From Bdellovibrio sp. (GTDB lineage: Bacteria; Bdellovibrionota; Bdellovibrionia; Bdellovibrionales; Bdellovibrionaceae), in contig JACMRL010000004.1 of NCBI GenBank assembly GCA_014376435.1, positions 186,001 to 250,000 on the forward strand: 64,000 bases of DNA, written 5' to 3'. Under the pieces are notes generated by a model. It saw only the letters and a program-made list of their open reading frames with translations, searched no databases and was not told where the DNA came from. The first letter of the stretch is position 1, and every line of letters begins with the position of its first letter. Made by a program: the position numbers and the translations under genes. Positions 9,703 through 18,217 of this stretch are shown in pieces.

Positions 9703-9762
9703 ATGCCTAATATATAGCTTATTCTTGCAGACAAAATAATAAAAATCTTCTAAAGTGAAATT

Positions 9763-11478
9763 ATGTCACTGTCTAAACTGAAGGTTGGTTTTCTTTGTAG
9801 CCATGCGCCCATTAAAAAATGGCAGATGGCTTGCATTGAAGAGTTAGACAAAGTTCCAAACGTTGAGATTCAATTACTACGCTGTAGCTTACCCTTCGAT
9901 AAGCCAGAACTTGGACAGTCTTTACAAAAGCGTCAAGTTAATCATCGCCTTAAGAAGTACGCATTGGGCTCACGACGCCTATGGAATGTTTTTTATTATT
10001 TGTTTATTCGTAACAAAGTTAGCCATTTCAAACCTATTGAAAACGAAACTAAATTGAAAAAATTTCCCTCGATTAATTTAAGTTTAGTTAAATTAGGCAG
10101 CTTTAAGTACGCGTTTACTAAAGCCTCTATGGATACGGTGAACCTACAGAAATTCGATGTTTTAATTAACCTTGAATTAGGATTTTTAACAGGCCCCATT
10201 TTAAATTTACCCACTCATGGAGTGTGGTCTTTTCACCACGGCAATGAAGAAAAGTACCGTGGCTTGCCTCCGGGGTTTTGGGAGATGTATCACAACGACG
10301 CCATTTGCGGCCTTGTTTTGCAGCGCTTAACAGAAGAGCTTGATGCGGGTTATATTTTAGAAAAAGGTTTTGTTCCAACACATGTGCGCTCGTACAAACG
10401 CACTTTAGAGATGCTCTTTTCGGTTGGGGCTGAGTGGCCTGCAAAAGTTTGTCGTAGGATTTTACAAACGAATTACCTAACCACCGAAATTAAATCTACG
10501 ACTAAGGCTAAGGTCTACTTGTCTCCAAATAACAAACAGATCGTTATTTTTCTTATTAAATTATTTTTGCGAAATATCAAATATACCTTTACGACATTTC
10601 TGCTGGCGGAACGCTGGAGGATTGCCGTGGTTAACGCTCCGCTGAAATACTTCATCCATCAATCTATGGATCAGCTAGAACCAAATTGGTTACCCATTCA
10701 TGAGGGTAGTACATTTAAAGCTGATCCATTTAGTTACCCATCTGCACAGGGCCGAAAAGTTATTTTCGAAAGCTTTGATTACCGTACCCGCATCGGGACT
10801 ATTCATTCAACTCGTTACGATATTGATAACCAAATATTTGAAAACCCACGCTTAGAAATTGCTAAACCTCATCATTTGTCTTATCCATTTGTATTTAGCT
10901 ACCAAAATAAAACTTTTAGCTTGGTCGAAACCTACACCGAAAAAAAAATGTCTTACTTCGAACTAACCCCCGATGGACGCTGGATAACTTATTTGGAAGT
11001 AGCCTCTGACATTTACAGAAATGATAATACTTTGTTCGAACACGAAGGGCTTTGGTATTTATTTTGGACCCAAGGACTTTTAGGAGCCAATGTAAACCTA
11101 AACATTGCTTACTCGGACTCACCGTTTGGCCCGTTTACTAATCACTTATTAAACCCCGTTAAGGTCGACATACGCTCTGCACGAGCGGCCGGGGCACTTT
11201 TTAAAAGTGAAGGTAAAATCTATCGCCCTTCGCAAAACTCAGTGATTGGCTACGGATCTAGTATTAACTTAAATGAGGTTATTAAGCTTTCTCCTACTGA
11301 ATTTAATGAAATTACCGTAAATGAAATCAGACCGGCTACTTGTTGGGGGCGCTTCGATGGTCTACATACTTTATCATTCTTAGATGAAAATCACACTCTG
11401 ATCGATGTAAAAAAATATGAATGGATTTGGATCAATGTTATCCAAGTTATCCATGCGCACTTGAGGAGAATATTCTAA
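9763..11478 (+). CDS. Formyltransferase-like domain fused to GIPC-transferase-like beta-propeller
   Basis: This 571-residue protein has two parts. Residues about 1-230 resemble the formyltransferase fold, with the stretch GVWSFHHGNEEKYRGLPPGFWE and then LDAGYIL. In canonical enzymes the triad is Asn-x-His...Asp; here it reads Ser156-x-His158...Asp194, so the Asn position is Ser. Residues about 300-560 look like the beta-propeller domain of glucosamine inositolphosphorylceramide transferase-like proteins, with FKADPFSYP at its start and recurrent short beta-strand repeats. Similar fusions occur in bacterial polysaccharide loci, but the reaction is not known to me. It could formylate or acylate an amino-sugar nucleotide, or transfer a sugar. 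It is a lone plus-strand gene between two minus-strand units. Confidence 0.7.
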   Translation: MSLSKLKVGFLCSHAPIKKWQMACIEELDKVPNVEIQLLRCSLPFDKPELGQSLQKRQVNHRLKKYALGSRRLWNVFYYLFIRNKVSHFKPIENETKLKKFPSINLSLVKLGSFKYAFTKASMDTVNLQKFDVLINLELGFLTGPILNLPTHGVWSFHHGNEEKYRGLPPGFWEMYHNDAICGLVLQRLTEELDAGYILEKGFVPTHVRSYKRTLEMLFSVGAEWPAKVCRRILQTNYLTTEIKSTTKAKVYLSPNNKQIVIFLIKLFLRNIKYTFTTFLLAERWRIAVVNAPLKYFIHQSMDQLEPNWLPIHEGSTFKADPFSYPSAQGRKVIFESFDYRTRIGTIHSTRYDIDNQIFENPRLEIAKPHHLSYPFVFSYQNKTFSLVETYTEKKMSYFELTPDGRWITYLEVASDIYRNDNTLFEHEGLWYLFWTQGLLGANVNLNIAYSDSPFGPFTNHLLNPVKVDIRSARAAGALFKSEGKIYRPSQNSVIGYGSSINLNEVIKLSPTEFNEITVNEIRPATCWGRFDGLHTLSFLDENHTLIDVKKYEWIWINVIQVIHAHLRRIF

Positions 11479-11483
11479 AAGAA

Positions 11484-13199
11484 TTAATTTCTTATTGTTA
11501 CCTGAACGGGGCCCGAGCCTTGAAAACTAATTTCTAGATCGGGCTTCAAAGATTCAAATTCAAAATGCGAAATAAAAATCAGCGTGAAGCGTTCTTTTAC
11601 TTGAAATAAATTAGTTAAAATACGGTGACGTGTTTCTTGATCAACATTTGATAAAGCTTCATCTAAGAAAAGTGCTTTTGGATTACGTAAAATCGCGCGG
11701 GCTAAAGAAATTCTTTGCTTTTGTCCAGTGGATAAACCTTGACCTTGTTCAGTCATTTTAAAATCTAAACGATCCGTCACTTGATTCAAAAAATCACAAT
11801 CCGCAATTTTCAAAGCATCTTCAATCGCGGCTTCGCTAACGGTCTCGTGATTGGCGTATAATAAATTTTCGCGAACTGTACCTTCGATGACGAAGGGTTC
11901 TGGTCCCGCATAGCCCACTGACGTCATCAAATAATTTTTAGCCGCTTCCATATCTTTGGGAATTTGGCCTTTTTCGAAAACGTTTAAGTTAAGTCCCGTC
12001 GGAAGTTGAGAAAGTAGTAAGCCAATCAGCGTCGTTTTACCCGAGCCAGAAGGACCTTTAATTAAAACAATCGAGCTCGGCTCAATCGTAAAGCTCAGGT
12101 TTCTTAAAACGGCTTCTCGGCCTGTGTAAGAGAAATTTAAGCCTTTGGCATTCCAGCCAATCGGTGATTTGAATTTCTTAAGCTCTGCACCAGATCCATT
12201 CAATTCAGGGGCCTGCGCGTCGCGGTACGGTGCGAATTGATTAAGATGCCAAGCAAATAGTTCATTAATCTGTGGGCGGTAATGAACAACTTGTCCTGCA
12301 TTTAAATAAATAAAAGAAAGATTTTGCACCCAACGAAAAAATAAATATAAAAACGAAACTAAAATTCCCGCCTCAACTGCAAAGTAATTTTGCCCGATGT
12401 ACACGGTTAAACAAATAATTAAAACTCCAACAAACTGAGGCAGAGCAAATTTAAAGGCACCTAATTTATAGATTACGGTATGACTTTTTGAGTACACCGC
12501 TAAGCTACTTTTAGATTTTTCTACTTCCTTTTGTTCGGCGCCGTAAATACGGATTAGAAAAATATTTTTTAGTCCGACTAAAAGTCTACGGTTGGCTTGC
12601 TCCCATGATTCTGCAAATTTAACGGACTCATTACGGATACGTGTGTTGAAAAAATAAATCGGCATTAGAAATACCGCCATCAAACAAAACGCCACCAAAG
12701 ATAAAACTGGAGATAGAAAAAAAAGTGCGGCCGTAATCAGAATCGAAGTGCAACCGTAGATAATTATATACTGCACACCATTGATAAAGCTGGAAGAAAG
12801 CGTGACCCGTTCAGTATAAAGTGTGGATACAAACGGAGTATTTACGATGGCTGATGAAAACGACCACTCTACTAAGCGTTGGCGCTGACGAAATCCAAAT
12901 GCATTGTAAGTCGCGTTCGGTACGTAAACTTGAAAGAAATACAAAATGGATCGTAATGCGGCTAAGGCTACAATAAAAATTAGAACTGCTTTTAAACTTT
13001 GAACTGGAATCCAGGTTGGTAATTTTATAACGTTTTCTTTCATCAGACCCAGCGCTAACAAAAAGGCTTGTATGCCGTAAGCGATGGCTAACTCAACCGC
13101 AGACACACTAATGCCGGCGATAATGCCGGTGAACATCCAGCGTATAACTTGGGGACCTAAAAAATCTTTGATTTCTTTACGAATATTCTGGTCAATCAT
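11484..13199 (-). CDS. ABC exporter, fused permease and ATPase (MsbA/PglK-like)
   Basis: This is a 571-residue half-transporter with about six membrane segments in residues 15-300 and an ATPase domain from about 345. It shows Walker A GPSGSGKTT near residue 382, signature LSTGQKQRISLARA near 487, and Walker B ALFLDEALSNVD. I place the start at 13199 because there the ATG overlaps the previous TAA as TAATG and GGAAGA lies upstream; an upstream in-frame start at 13229 would lie inside the epimerase gene. Such transporters flip lipid-linked oligosaccharides (PglK) or lipid A (MsbA). No Wzx-type flippase is visible in this locus, so this protein is the best candidate for that step. Confidence 0.83.
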   Translation of the reverse strand: MIDQNIRKEIKDFLGPQVIRWMFTGIIAGISVSAVELAIAYGIQAFLLALGLMKENVIKLPTWIPVQSLKAVLIFIVALAALRSILYFFQVYVPNATYNAFGFRQRQRLVEWSFSSAIVNTPFVSTLYTERVTLSSSFINGVQYIIIYGCTSILITAALFFLSPVLSLVAFCLMAVFLMPIYFFNTRIRNESVKFAESWEQANRRLLVGLKNIFLIRIYGAEQKEVEKSKSSLAVYSKSHTVIYKLGAFKFALPQFVGVLIICLTVYIGQNYFAVEAGILVSFLYLFFRWVQNLSFIYLNAGQVVHYRPQINELFAWHLNQFAPYRDAQAPELNGSGAELKKFKSPIGWNAKGLNFSYTGREAVLRNLSFTIEPSSIVLIKGPSGSGKTTLIGLLLSQLPTGLNLNVFEKGQIPKDMEAAKNYLMTSVGYAGPEPFVIEGTVRENLLYANHETVSEAAIEDALKIADCDFLNQVTDRLDFKMTEQGQGLSTGQKQRISLARAILRNPKALFLDEALSNVDQETRHRILTNLFQVKERFTLIFISHFEFESLKPDLEISFQGSGPVQVTIRN

Positions 13200-14248
13200 T
13201 ACGAAAAATCTTCCGAAGTTAAATAGCATTTCACGGTATCTTTTAAACCCTGCACCACACTGACGTTTGGACTGAATTTTAGATACTGAACAGCTTTATC
13301 GATTGAAGCTTTGGAATATTTCACATCACCCACGCGGACCTCAGAAAAAATAATTTCCGGATTTTTAGGCAGATCCGGTAGCAAAAGCTGAACTTCTGCC
13401 GTGATGTATTTTAAAAGTTCCAGTAGCGAAGTCGACTGCCCTAGGCCTACGTTGAACACTTGGCCGAAAATTTCTGAATGATCACTCAAGGCGGCTCGTA
13501 GATTCATTTGCACAATTTGGCTGACGTGACAAAAATCACGCGTTTGCAATCCATCGCCAAATAATTTGATCGCTTCTTTATTTTTTAAAGCCTGAATCCA
13601 ACTGGGAATAACCGATGCGTAGGATCCTTTCGGATCTTGGCGCGCACCAAATACATTAAAGTAACGAAAACCTACGCACGGTAAGCCGTAGCTTTTAAAA
13701 AAACTGTGAGCGTAAAGTTCATTCGCTATTTTGCTGGCGGCGTACGGTGATAAAACATGCGGATTCATTTTTTCATGTTTAGGTAACTCTGGGTCATCAC
13801 CGTAAATAGCCGCTGATGAGGCGTACATAAATTTTTTAATATTATTTTTTAAACTAGCGCGAAGCATATTAAGTGTTCCGCCCGTATTGATATCATGACA
13901 CGCTTGCGGATCGGCAACTGATGCCGGAACCGAACCCATTGCGGCATGATGCAAAACAAACTGCACACCCTCAGTGGCCATTAAACAAGTTTCGAAATTA
14001 CGAATATCACCCGTGATCAATTCAAAATTTTTCCAAACTTCCGTAGGAAATGCCGCTTGTAAATTTTTAAGATGGAATTTTTTTCCCGAACTAAAATTGT
14101 CTAAAACACGAACTTTTTGACCCGATTGCAGTAAGGTTTCGACCAGGTGCGAGCCAATAAAGCCCGCGCCGCCCGTTACAAGCCAAGTACTACGCTGTGA
14201 AGAAAGTTGTGCAAAAATTTCGGATGGAATATTCAACTTAGATGACAT
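13199..14248 (-). CDS. NAD-dependent UDP-sugar epimerase (WbpP/GalE-like SDR)
   Basis: This extended short-chain dehydrogenase of 349 residues has a Rossmann glycine motif GGAGFIGSH near residue 27 and the catalytic YAASK (Tyr-x3-Lys) near residue 170, with the upstream Ser-Ser-Ala of the active site. The roughly 20-residue leader before the Rossmann strand and the sequence RYFNVFGARQDPKGSYA are like the WbpP/TviC group of UDP-GlcNAc/UDP-GalNAc C4-epimerases. A GalE or UDP-glucuronate epimerase role is possible. ATG at 14248 is preferred over the TTG at 14251 because GAGA lies just upstream. It sits 8 bases after an exported protein gene and directly before the ABC exporter. It probably supplies a sugar nucleotide for the polymer. 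Confidence 0.83.
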   Translation of the reverse strand: MSSKLNIPSEIFAQLSSQRSTWLVTGGAGFIGSHLVETLLQSGQKVRVLDNFSSGKKFHLKNLQAAFPTEVWKNFELITGDIRNFETCLMATEGVQFVLHHAAMGSVPASVADPQACHDINTGGTLNMLRASLKNNIKKFMYASSAAIYGDDPELPKHEKMNPHVLSPYAASKIANELYAHSFFKSYGLPCVGFRYFNVFGARQDPKGSYASVIPSWIQALKNKEAIKLFGDGLQTRDFCHVSQIVQMNLRAALSDHSEIFGQVFNVGLGQSTSLLELLKYITAEVQLLLPDLPKNPEIIFSEVRVGDVKYSKASIDKAVQYLKFSPNVSVVQGLKDTVKCYLTSEDFS

Positions 14249-14256
14249 CAAGTTCT

Positions 14257-15597
14257 CTATTTCGGCTCAAGTTGTAAAAAGTAATATTGACCCGTACGCA
14301 AGCTTTGCGCAAAACCTACCCACTTGGGCATGCCATTAACGAGACGATATGCATAAGTGATTTTTAAAAGCCCGTATTTATCGGCCGTATACGAAGTAAT
14401 AACCCCTAAGTTTTTGAAATAATAAGCGGCTGGAAAATCATACAGGATCGTCGTTGAATTATCGCCGCGCATGGTCGCTTTAAATGAGTTATCCGCGAAG
14501 CGAGCAAGCGTTAAATTAAAATCTGTAATCTCCGGAATAATACGATCCGCCCAGTTGGCCGCACTCGCTTGAATTCTTCCGCGGTAGTAACCTTCAACTT
14601 GATCAATCGAGATCAGCGGTGTTGGCTGTGCCATTTGGTATAGTTCATCCGTTGAAACAATACGTTTACCGGTGACTTGAACTTCAATCCGCGTACGAGG
14701 AGTTTTAATCACGCCCGTAAAAGTATTTTTAACATGATCAAAAACTAAATGCATTGATCCCGGAGCGATCGGTACATCTAGAGGGCCGGTTTCAGCGTGA
14801 ACTGTATTTTCATCAATTAATTTTACTTCATTGAATTCAAAAACTGGATTTTCCAATTCTGAAGCAATGAAGGCCGCTTGAATTCCACGCCAGTCATCAC
14901 CTAATATCAAAGAAAACTTATCAATTTTGGGGCACAAAGCTGCGTCGATATTTTGACAACTAACCTGGATGCTGTAAACGCCCTCCATGTACGGAGCTAA
15001 GCGAAGTAACTGAATGCCGGCTTCCGTAGAAGTAATTTGCGCTAAGTTAGCTACATAATCTTCATCATTTAAAGAAACCGAAGCCGCTACCGCTAACTTC
15101 ATGTAGGCGATCAACTGTTTAAATTCAGACGCCGTCGTTAAGCGCGTGTGCTTGAGTTGATTTTGCCAAAAAAGTAGATTTTGAAAACGGTGGGCTGAAG
15201 CAGAGTCTCCGATAAATAGGCCGTACCAACGACCATAAACTGTTCCCACAATCGGACCCTGCGCTAGAGCATAATCGAGCGAACGATTTAAAAGATCAGC
15301 GGCTAAAGTAGGAATCCACTCTTCGGAGATATCAAGCTCCAGCGATAATTTGTAAGACTCGATACAGAACTCAATTAAATTTGATAAGGTAGCTTGATCG
15401 CGACTGGCTTTATATTTTGCCGTTAAGTTTGTGTAAAATGCAGCACGTTCTTCACCAGTCACTAAACGTAGTTCAGCAATCTTATCTGAAATATTACACA
15501 CCGGTAATGTACAAGCGGGCGCTGCTAACGCCGTGCCCATCGTTAAAAAACTTATCAGAATAGTGGCAAAAAATACTTGAAGCGAAAATGATTTCAT
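14257..15597 (-). CDS. Exported protein of unknown function, paralogue A
   Basis: This 446-residue protein has a clear signal peptide ending near TALAAPA. The mature N-terminus carries a Cys-x4-Cys pair followed by a predicted helical region to about residue 205. Two beta-rich segments follow, one beginning MEGVYSIQVSCQN and one beginning VEGYYRGRIQA. The protein at 19518-20843 aligns along its whole length, keeping the first cysteine pair, the two later cysteines, FIGDS, EGVY and the GYYRG/GLYAG turn. I do not recognise the family. The start has AGGAGA eight bases upstream. It leads a minus-strand unit with the epimerase and ABC exporter, which suggests a periplasmic or outer-membrane role in polysaccharide handling. 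Confidence 0.72.
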   Translation of the reverse strand: MKSFSLQVFFATILISFLTMGTALAAPACTLPVCNISDKIAELRLVTGEERAAFYTNLTAKYKASRDQATLSNLIEFCIESYKLSLELDISEEWIPTLAADLLNRSLDYALAQGPIVGTVYGRWYGLFIGDSASAHRFQNLLFWQNQLKHTRLTTASEFKQLIAYMKLAVAASVSLNDEDYVANLAQITSTEAGIQLLRLAPYMEGVYSIQVSCQNIDAALCPKIDKFSLILGDDWRGIQAAFIASELENPVFEFNEVKLIDENTVHAETGPLDVPIAPGSMHLVFDHVKNTFTGVIKTPRTRIEVQVTGKRIVSTDELYQMAQPTPLISIDQVEGYYRGRIQASAANWADRIIPEITDFNLTLARFADNSFKATMRGDNSTTILYDFPAAYYFKNLGVITSYTADKYGLLKITYAYRLVNGMPKWVGFAQSLRTGQYYFLQLEPK

Positions 15598-15678
15598 GGC
15601 CGAAATCTCCTGTGAAATATGATTGTAAGAACAGGTGGAATTTTGCAGGAATAACGTTCACAAATCAAGCTTACTAAT

Positions 15679-15707
15679 TTGACCTGTAGCCTTTTCGGTA
15701 TGATAGT
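15679..15707 (+). promoter_or_regulatory. Sigma70-type promoter for the 15711 glycosyltransferase, probably leaderless
   Basis: TTGACC at 15679-15684 and GATAGT at 15702-15707 are separated by 17 bases. The start codon begins four bases after the -10 box, so a normal start point would fall on the first or second ATG. No Shine-Dalgarno sequence precedes either ATG. Confidence 0.5.
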
Positions 15708-15710
15708 AAT

Positions 15711-16475
15711 ATGATGTTGCAAGAAATCCCCGTAATTTCGGTTATTATGCCTGTTTACAATTCAGAGACGACTCTGAAGCAAGCAGTTAGATCTGTACTA
15801 AATCAAAGCCACCGCAATTTTGAACTCATCGCTGTCGAAGATGGCTCAACTGATCATTCTTGGACTCTTTTACAAAAGCTGGCCGCGGAAGATTCACGCA
15901 TTCGGGCTTTTCGTAGTCATAACAATTTGGGTGTGATGAAAACCCTTAATTACGCGATCTCGCTAGCAAAAACTAATTTACTTGCCCGCTTTGATTCAGA
16001 CGATGAAATGCGACCCACCAGCACGGAAGAAATTCATGCTCGCTTACTGATTGAAAACCCAATGTGCCACTCATCTGTTATGATTCGTAAGGAAGCCCTT
16101 GAGCAGGTCGGTGGATACCGCGACGAATTTAGAAACTCCGAAGATTATGATTTATGGCTTCGCATTTCTAGAAATTATAAACTGGCTAATATTCCCGAGT
16201 CTTTAATTCGCGTACGGCTTTCGATGGGCGGTAACAGCATCGCGTATCGGCATCAAATGCGTACGTTTTATGAATTAGCTAAAGCCTCTTATCTGCAGCC
16301 CGATCAAAGCTTAACAGAGCTAAAGGTACAAATCGAAGCTCAGGCAAAACCCGTAAATGATCAAAACTATTTACGCGCTTCTTTTTGGGAGTTAACTAAA
16401 AGTTTAATTGCTCTTGGCTTATACGCTGATTCGGTTAAAGCTTTTAAATCATTTTTGAAAGTAGCGTCGGCGTGA
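15711..16475 (+). CDS. Family 2 glycosyltransferase with an apparent internal deletion
   Basis: This 254-residue GT-A enzyme opens with ISVIMPVYNSE and EDGSTDHS, and has the metal-binding Asp-x-Asp in ARFDSDDE near residue 95. It continues to HSSVMIRKEALEQVGGY and the acceptor-side NSEDYDLWLRIS. In related GT2 proteins about 35-45 residues, including the ERLEKQV helix, normally separate the Asp-x-Asp strand from the H-x-SVM strand. Here only about 20 residues remain, and the reading frame is intact. The start is one of two adjacent ATGs, with no Shine-Dalgarno sequence. It overlaps the following glycosyltransferase by four bases (GTGA). Activity is uncertain because of the missing segment. 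Confidence 0.78.
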   Translation: MMLQEIPVISVIMPVYNSETTLKQAVRSVLNQSHRNFELIAVEDGSTDHSWTLLQKLAAEDSRIRAFRSHNNLGVMKTLNYAISLAKTNLLARFDSDDEMRPTSTEEIHARLLIENPMCHSSVMIRKEALEQVGGYRDEFRNSEDYDLWLRISRNYKLANIPESLIRVRLSMGGNSIAYRHQMRTFYELAKASYLQPDQSLTELKVQIEAQAKPVNDQNYLRASFWELTKSLIALGLYADSVKAFKSFLKVASA

Positions 16476-17482
16476 TTTCGCTTGATATTTTAATCCCCGC
16501 ACACAATGAAGAACTTTTTATTCAAGAAACCTTGATTTCTCTAAAAAATGTTTTCGAGAAAGCTTCGGCTCATTTTAATTTTAAGTATCAAATTTATGTG
16601 GGCTGCAATGGTTGCACCGATCAAACTGTTGCGCTAGCACGTCCCTTGGTTGCCGAAGTTTTTGAATGGCCCGCAATGGGAAAATGGAAAGCTTTAGAAA
16701 AGCTAACTCAAAGAAGCTCAGCCGATTTTATTTTATTTGTCGATGCCGGTGCCGTTTGGCCCAATGATGCTTTTCAAACTGGACTGTGGAAACAGTTGAA
16801 TGAGCCTGATTCGATGGGCCTAGCATTAAGCTATAATCCCCTTGGCTTAGGAGTGATCGAAAAAACATACTGGTCGGTCGAGGCTTTTTTTAAAAGCCTC
16901 GAGATCAAATTGGGCGGCCTGGTGGCGGTTTCGGGCGTCAGCGTTTTTTATCGCACTCAATTTGCTCAAGCTGCTTTTCGATTCTTAAATGAAAAATTTC
17001 CGCAAACTCAGTGGCTTAATGATGATGTGATCTTACCGGCCACGATGCGTTTTTTAGAGCCTATGAAAAAAATTGATTTAGGTCATCTGCAAAAAAATAT
17101 TTTAGATGCGGGCTTAGCAAAATCAGCTTCTGAAAAGTCGCGCAGAGAACGCATGATGCGTGGAAATATCCAATGGATGCGTTTACTTATTCCACTTTTT
17201 TTCGATAAAAAATTCATCACTTTAAATCGCATGAAGGTATTTTTAATATTGAGTCGACGTATTTTAAAAGTTTTTTGGGCTTATTTTGTCTTGGGCATAC
17301 TTGCAATCTTGATTTACTTTTTTTTCGAGCCGATGTACATTTTAATTGGTGGCGGCCTACTAGCCTTAGCCTTACTTTATAATCCACAGACTTTTAAGAA
17401 AATTATTTTTTCATTGCTGGCAAGTTTAAGGGCGCCTTTGGATCTTATTTTTTGGAGTGAGCAAAGATCTACCTGGAGCTAA
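16472..17482 (+). CDS. Membrane-anchored family 2 glycosyltransferase-like protein
   Basis: This 336-residue protein has a GT-A N-terminal domain ([20 protein letters not shown]) and two hydrophobic segments near the C-terminus (about residues 265-305). The position of the usual Asp-x-Asp metal site reads [10 protein letters not shown], so the second Asp is Gly. A later [11 protein letters not shown] segment could supply acidic residues. The protein probably transfers a sugar at the membrane, but the altered motif makes the mechanism doubtful. The GTG start overlaps the previous stop. The stop overlaps the end of the convergent acyltransferase by three bases. Confidence 0.75.
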   Translation: MISLDILIPAHNEELFIQETLISLKNVFEKASAHFNFKYQIYVGCNGCTDQTVALARPLVAEVFEWPAMGKWKALEKLTQRSSADFILFVDAGAVWPNDAFQTGLWKQLNEPDSMGLALSYNPLGLGVIEKTYWSVEAFFKSLEIKLGGLVAVSGVSVFYRTQFAQAAFRFLNEKFPQTQWLNDDVILPATMRFLEPMKKIDLGHLQKNILDAGLAKSASEKSRRERMMRGNIQWMRLLIPLFFDKKFITLNRMKVFLILSRRILKVFWAYFVLGILAILIYFFFEPMYILIGGGLLALALLYNPQTFKKIIFSLLASLRAPLDLIFWSEQRSTWS

Positions 17483-18183
17483 ATCTTTTTAACGACCTTG
17501 GCCGGCACGCCGCCTAAAACTGAACCCTTTGGATAATCGCCTTTAAGTACTACGGAATGGGCTGCGATAATGCAATCGTCACCAATATTTGCGCCTTTTA
17601 AAATTGTGGTATTTGCCCCGATCCATACATTATTACCAATGCTGATTTTCTCTGATTGAGGAACCCAGTTTTCAATTTCTTTTTTCCACTCGCCCGCATC
17701 CAGACAACCTGAAACCTTTCCTGAATCAAAGGCCGGAAGAAATTGCCGAGTAATCAATTCGATTTGTTTTTTTCTTAAGCCAGAATCAACCGGATGTGGA
17801 TCGTAATCTTGAATAAATACATTCCACGAAGTGACGACGTGTGAACCCATTTTTATATTTGCTCTTGAGAAAATTTGGGCGCGGCCGATAATACTGCAAG
17901 CTCCAATTTCAATCCGACCTTGGCCGTAAGCTTCTATTTTTGCGTCTTCATAGATTATTGAATTTTCACCAACTAGAATTTGGGCGTTTGGCTGCTCGGC
18001 CATTAAAACAGAAATTCCTTGCACACGTACGTTGGCTGAAAGCTGAATGTTTTTACTAGAAAAAAATGGCAGTTTTAAAAGAAAGTGTGTCCACCAAAAA
18101 AAGAACCGTCCGCGAAGCGTTGAATAGATGTGCGCCGGTCTCATTAATAGTTTTGAAATTTGTTTAAAATAATTGGCTCTCAT
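17479..18183 (-). CDS. Hexapeptide-repeat acyltransferase
   Basis: The protein is 234 residues when started at ATG 18183, which has AAGGTGA nine bases upstream; the GTG at 18195 overlaps that ribosome site and is less likely. Left-handed beta-helix hexapeptide repeats are visible ([22 protein letters not shown]), ending in [15 protein letters not shown], as in WcaF, NodL and maltose O-acetyltransferases. The histidine in [12 protein letters not shown] corresponds to the family's catalytic region. It probably O-acetylates a sugar of the polymer or its precursor using acetyl-CoA in the cytosol. It is divergent from the 18218 glycosyltransferase with a 34-base gap. Confidence 0.85.
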   Translation of the reverse strand: MRANYFKQISKLLMRPAHIYSTLRGRFFFWWTHFLLKLPFFSSKNIQLSANVRVQGISVLMAEQPNAQILVGENSIIYEDAKIEAYGQGRIEIGACSIIGRAQIFSRANIKMGSHVVTSWNVFIQDYDPHPVDSGLRKKQIELITRQFLPAFDSGKVSGCLDAGEWKKEIENWVPQSEKISIGNNVWIGANTTILKGANIGDDCIIAAHSVVLKGDYPKGSVLGGVPAKVVKKI

Positions 18184-18217
18184 AGACAAAATCACCTTAA
18201 CACATTAAGTTGAAAAT

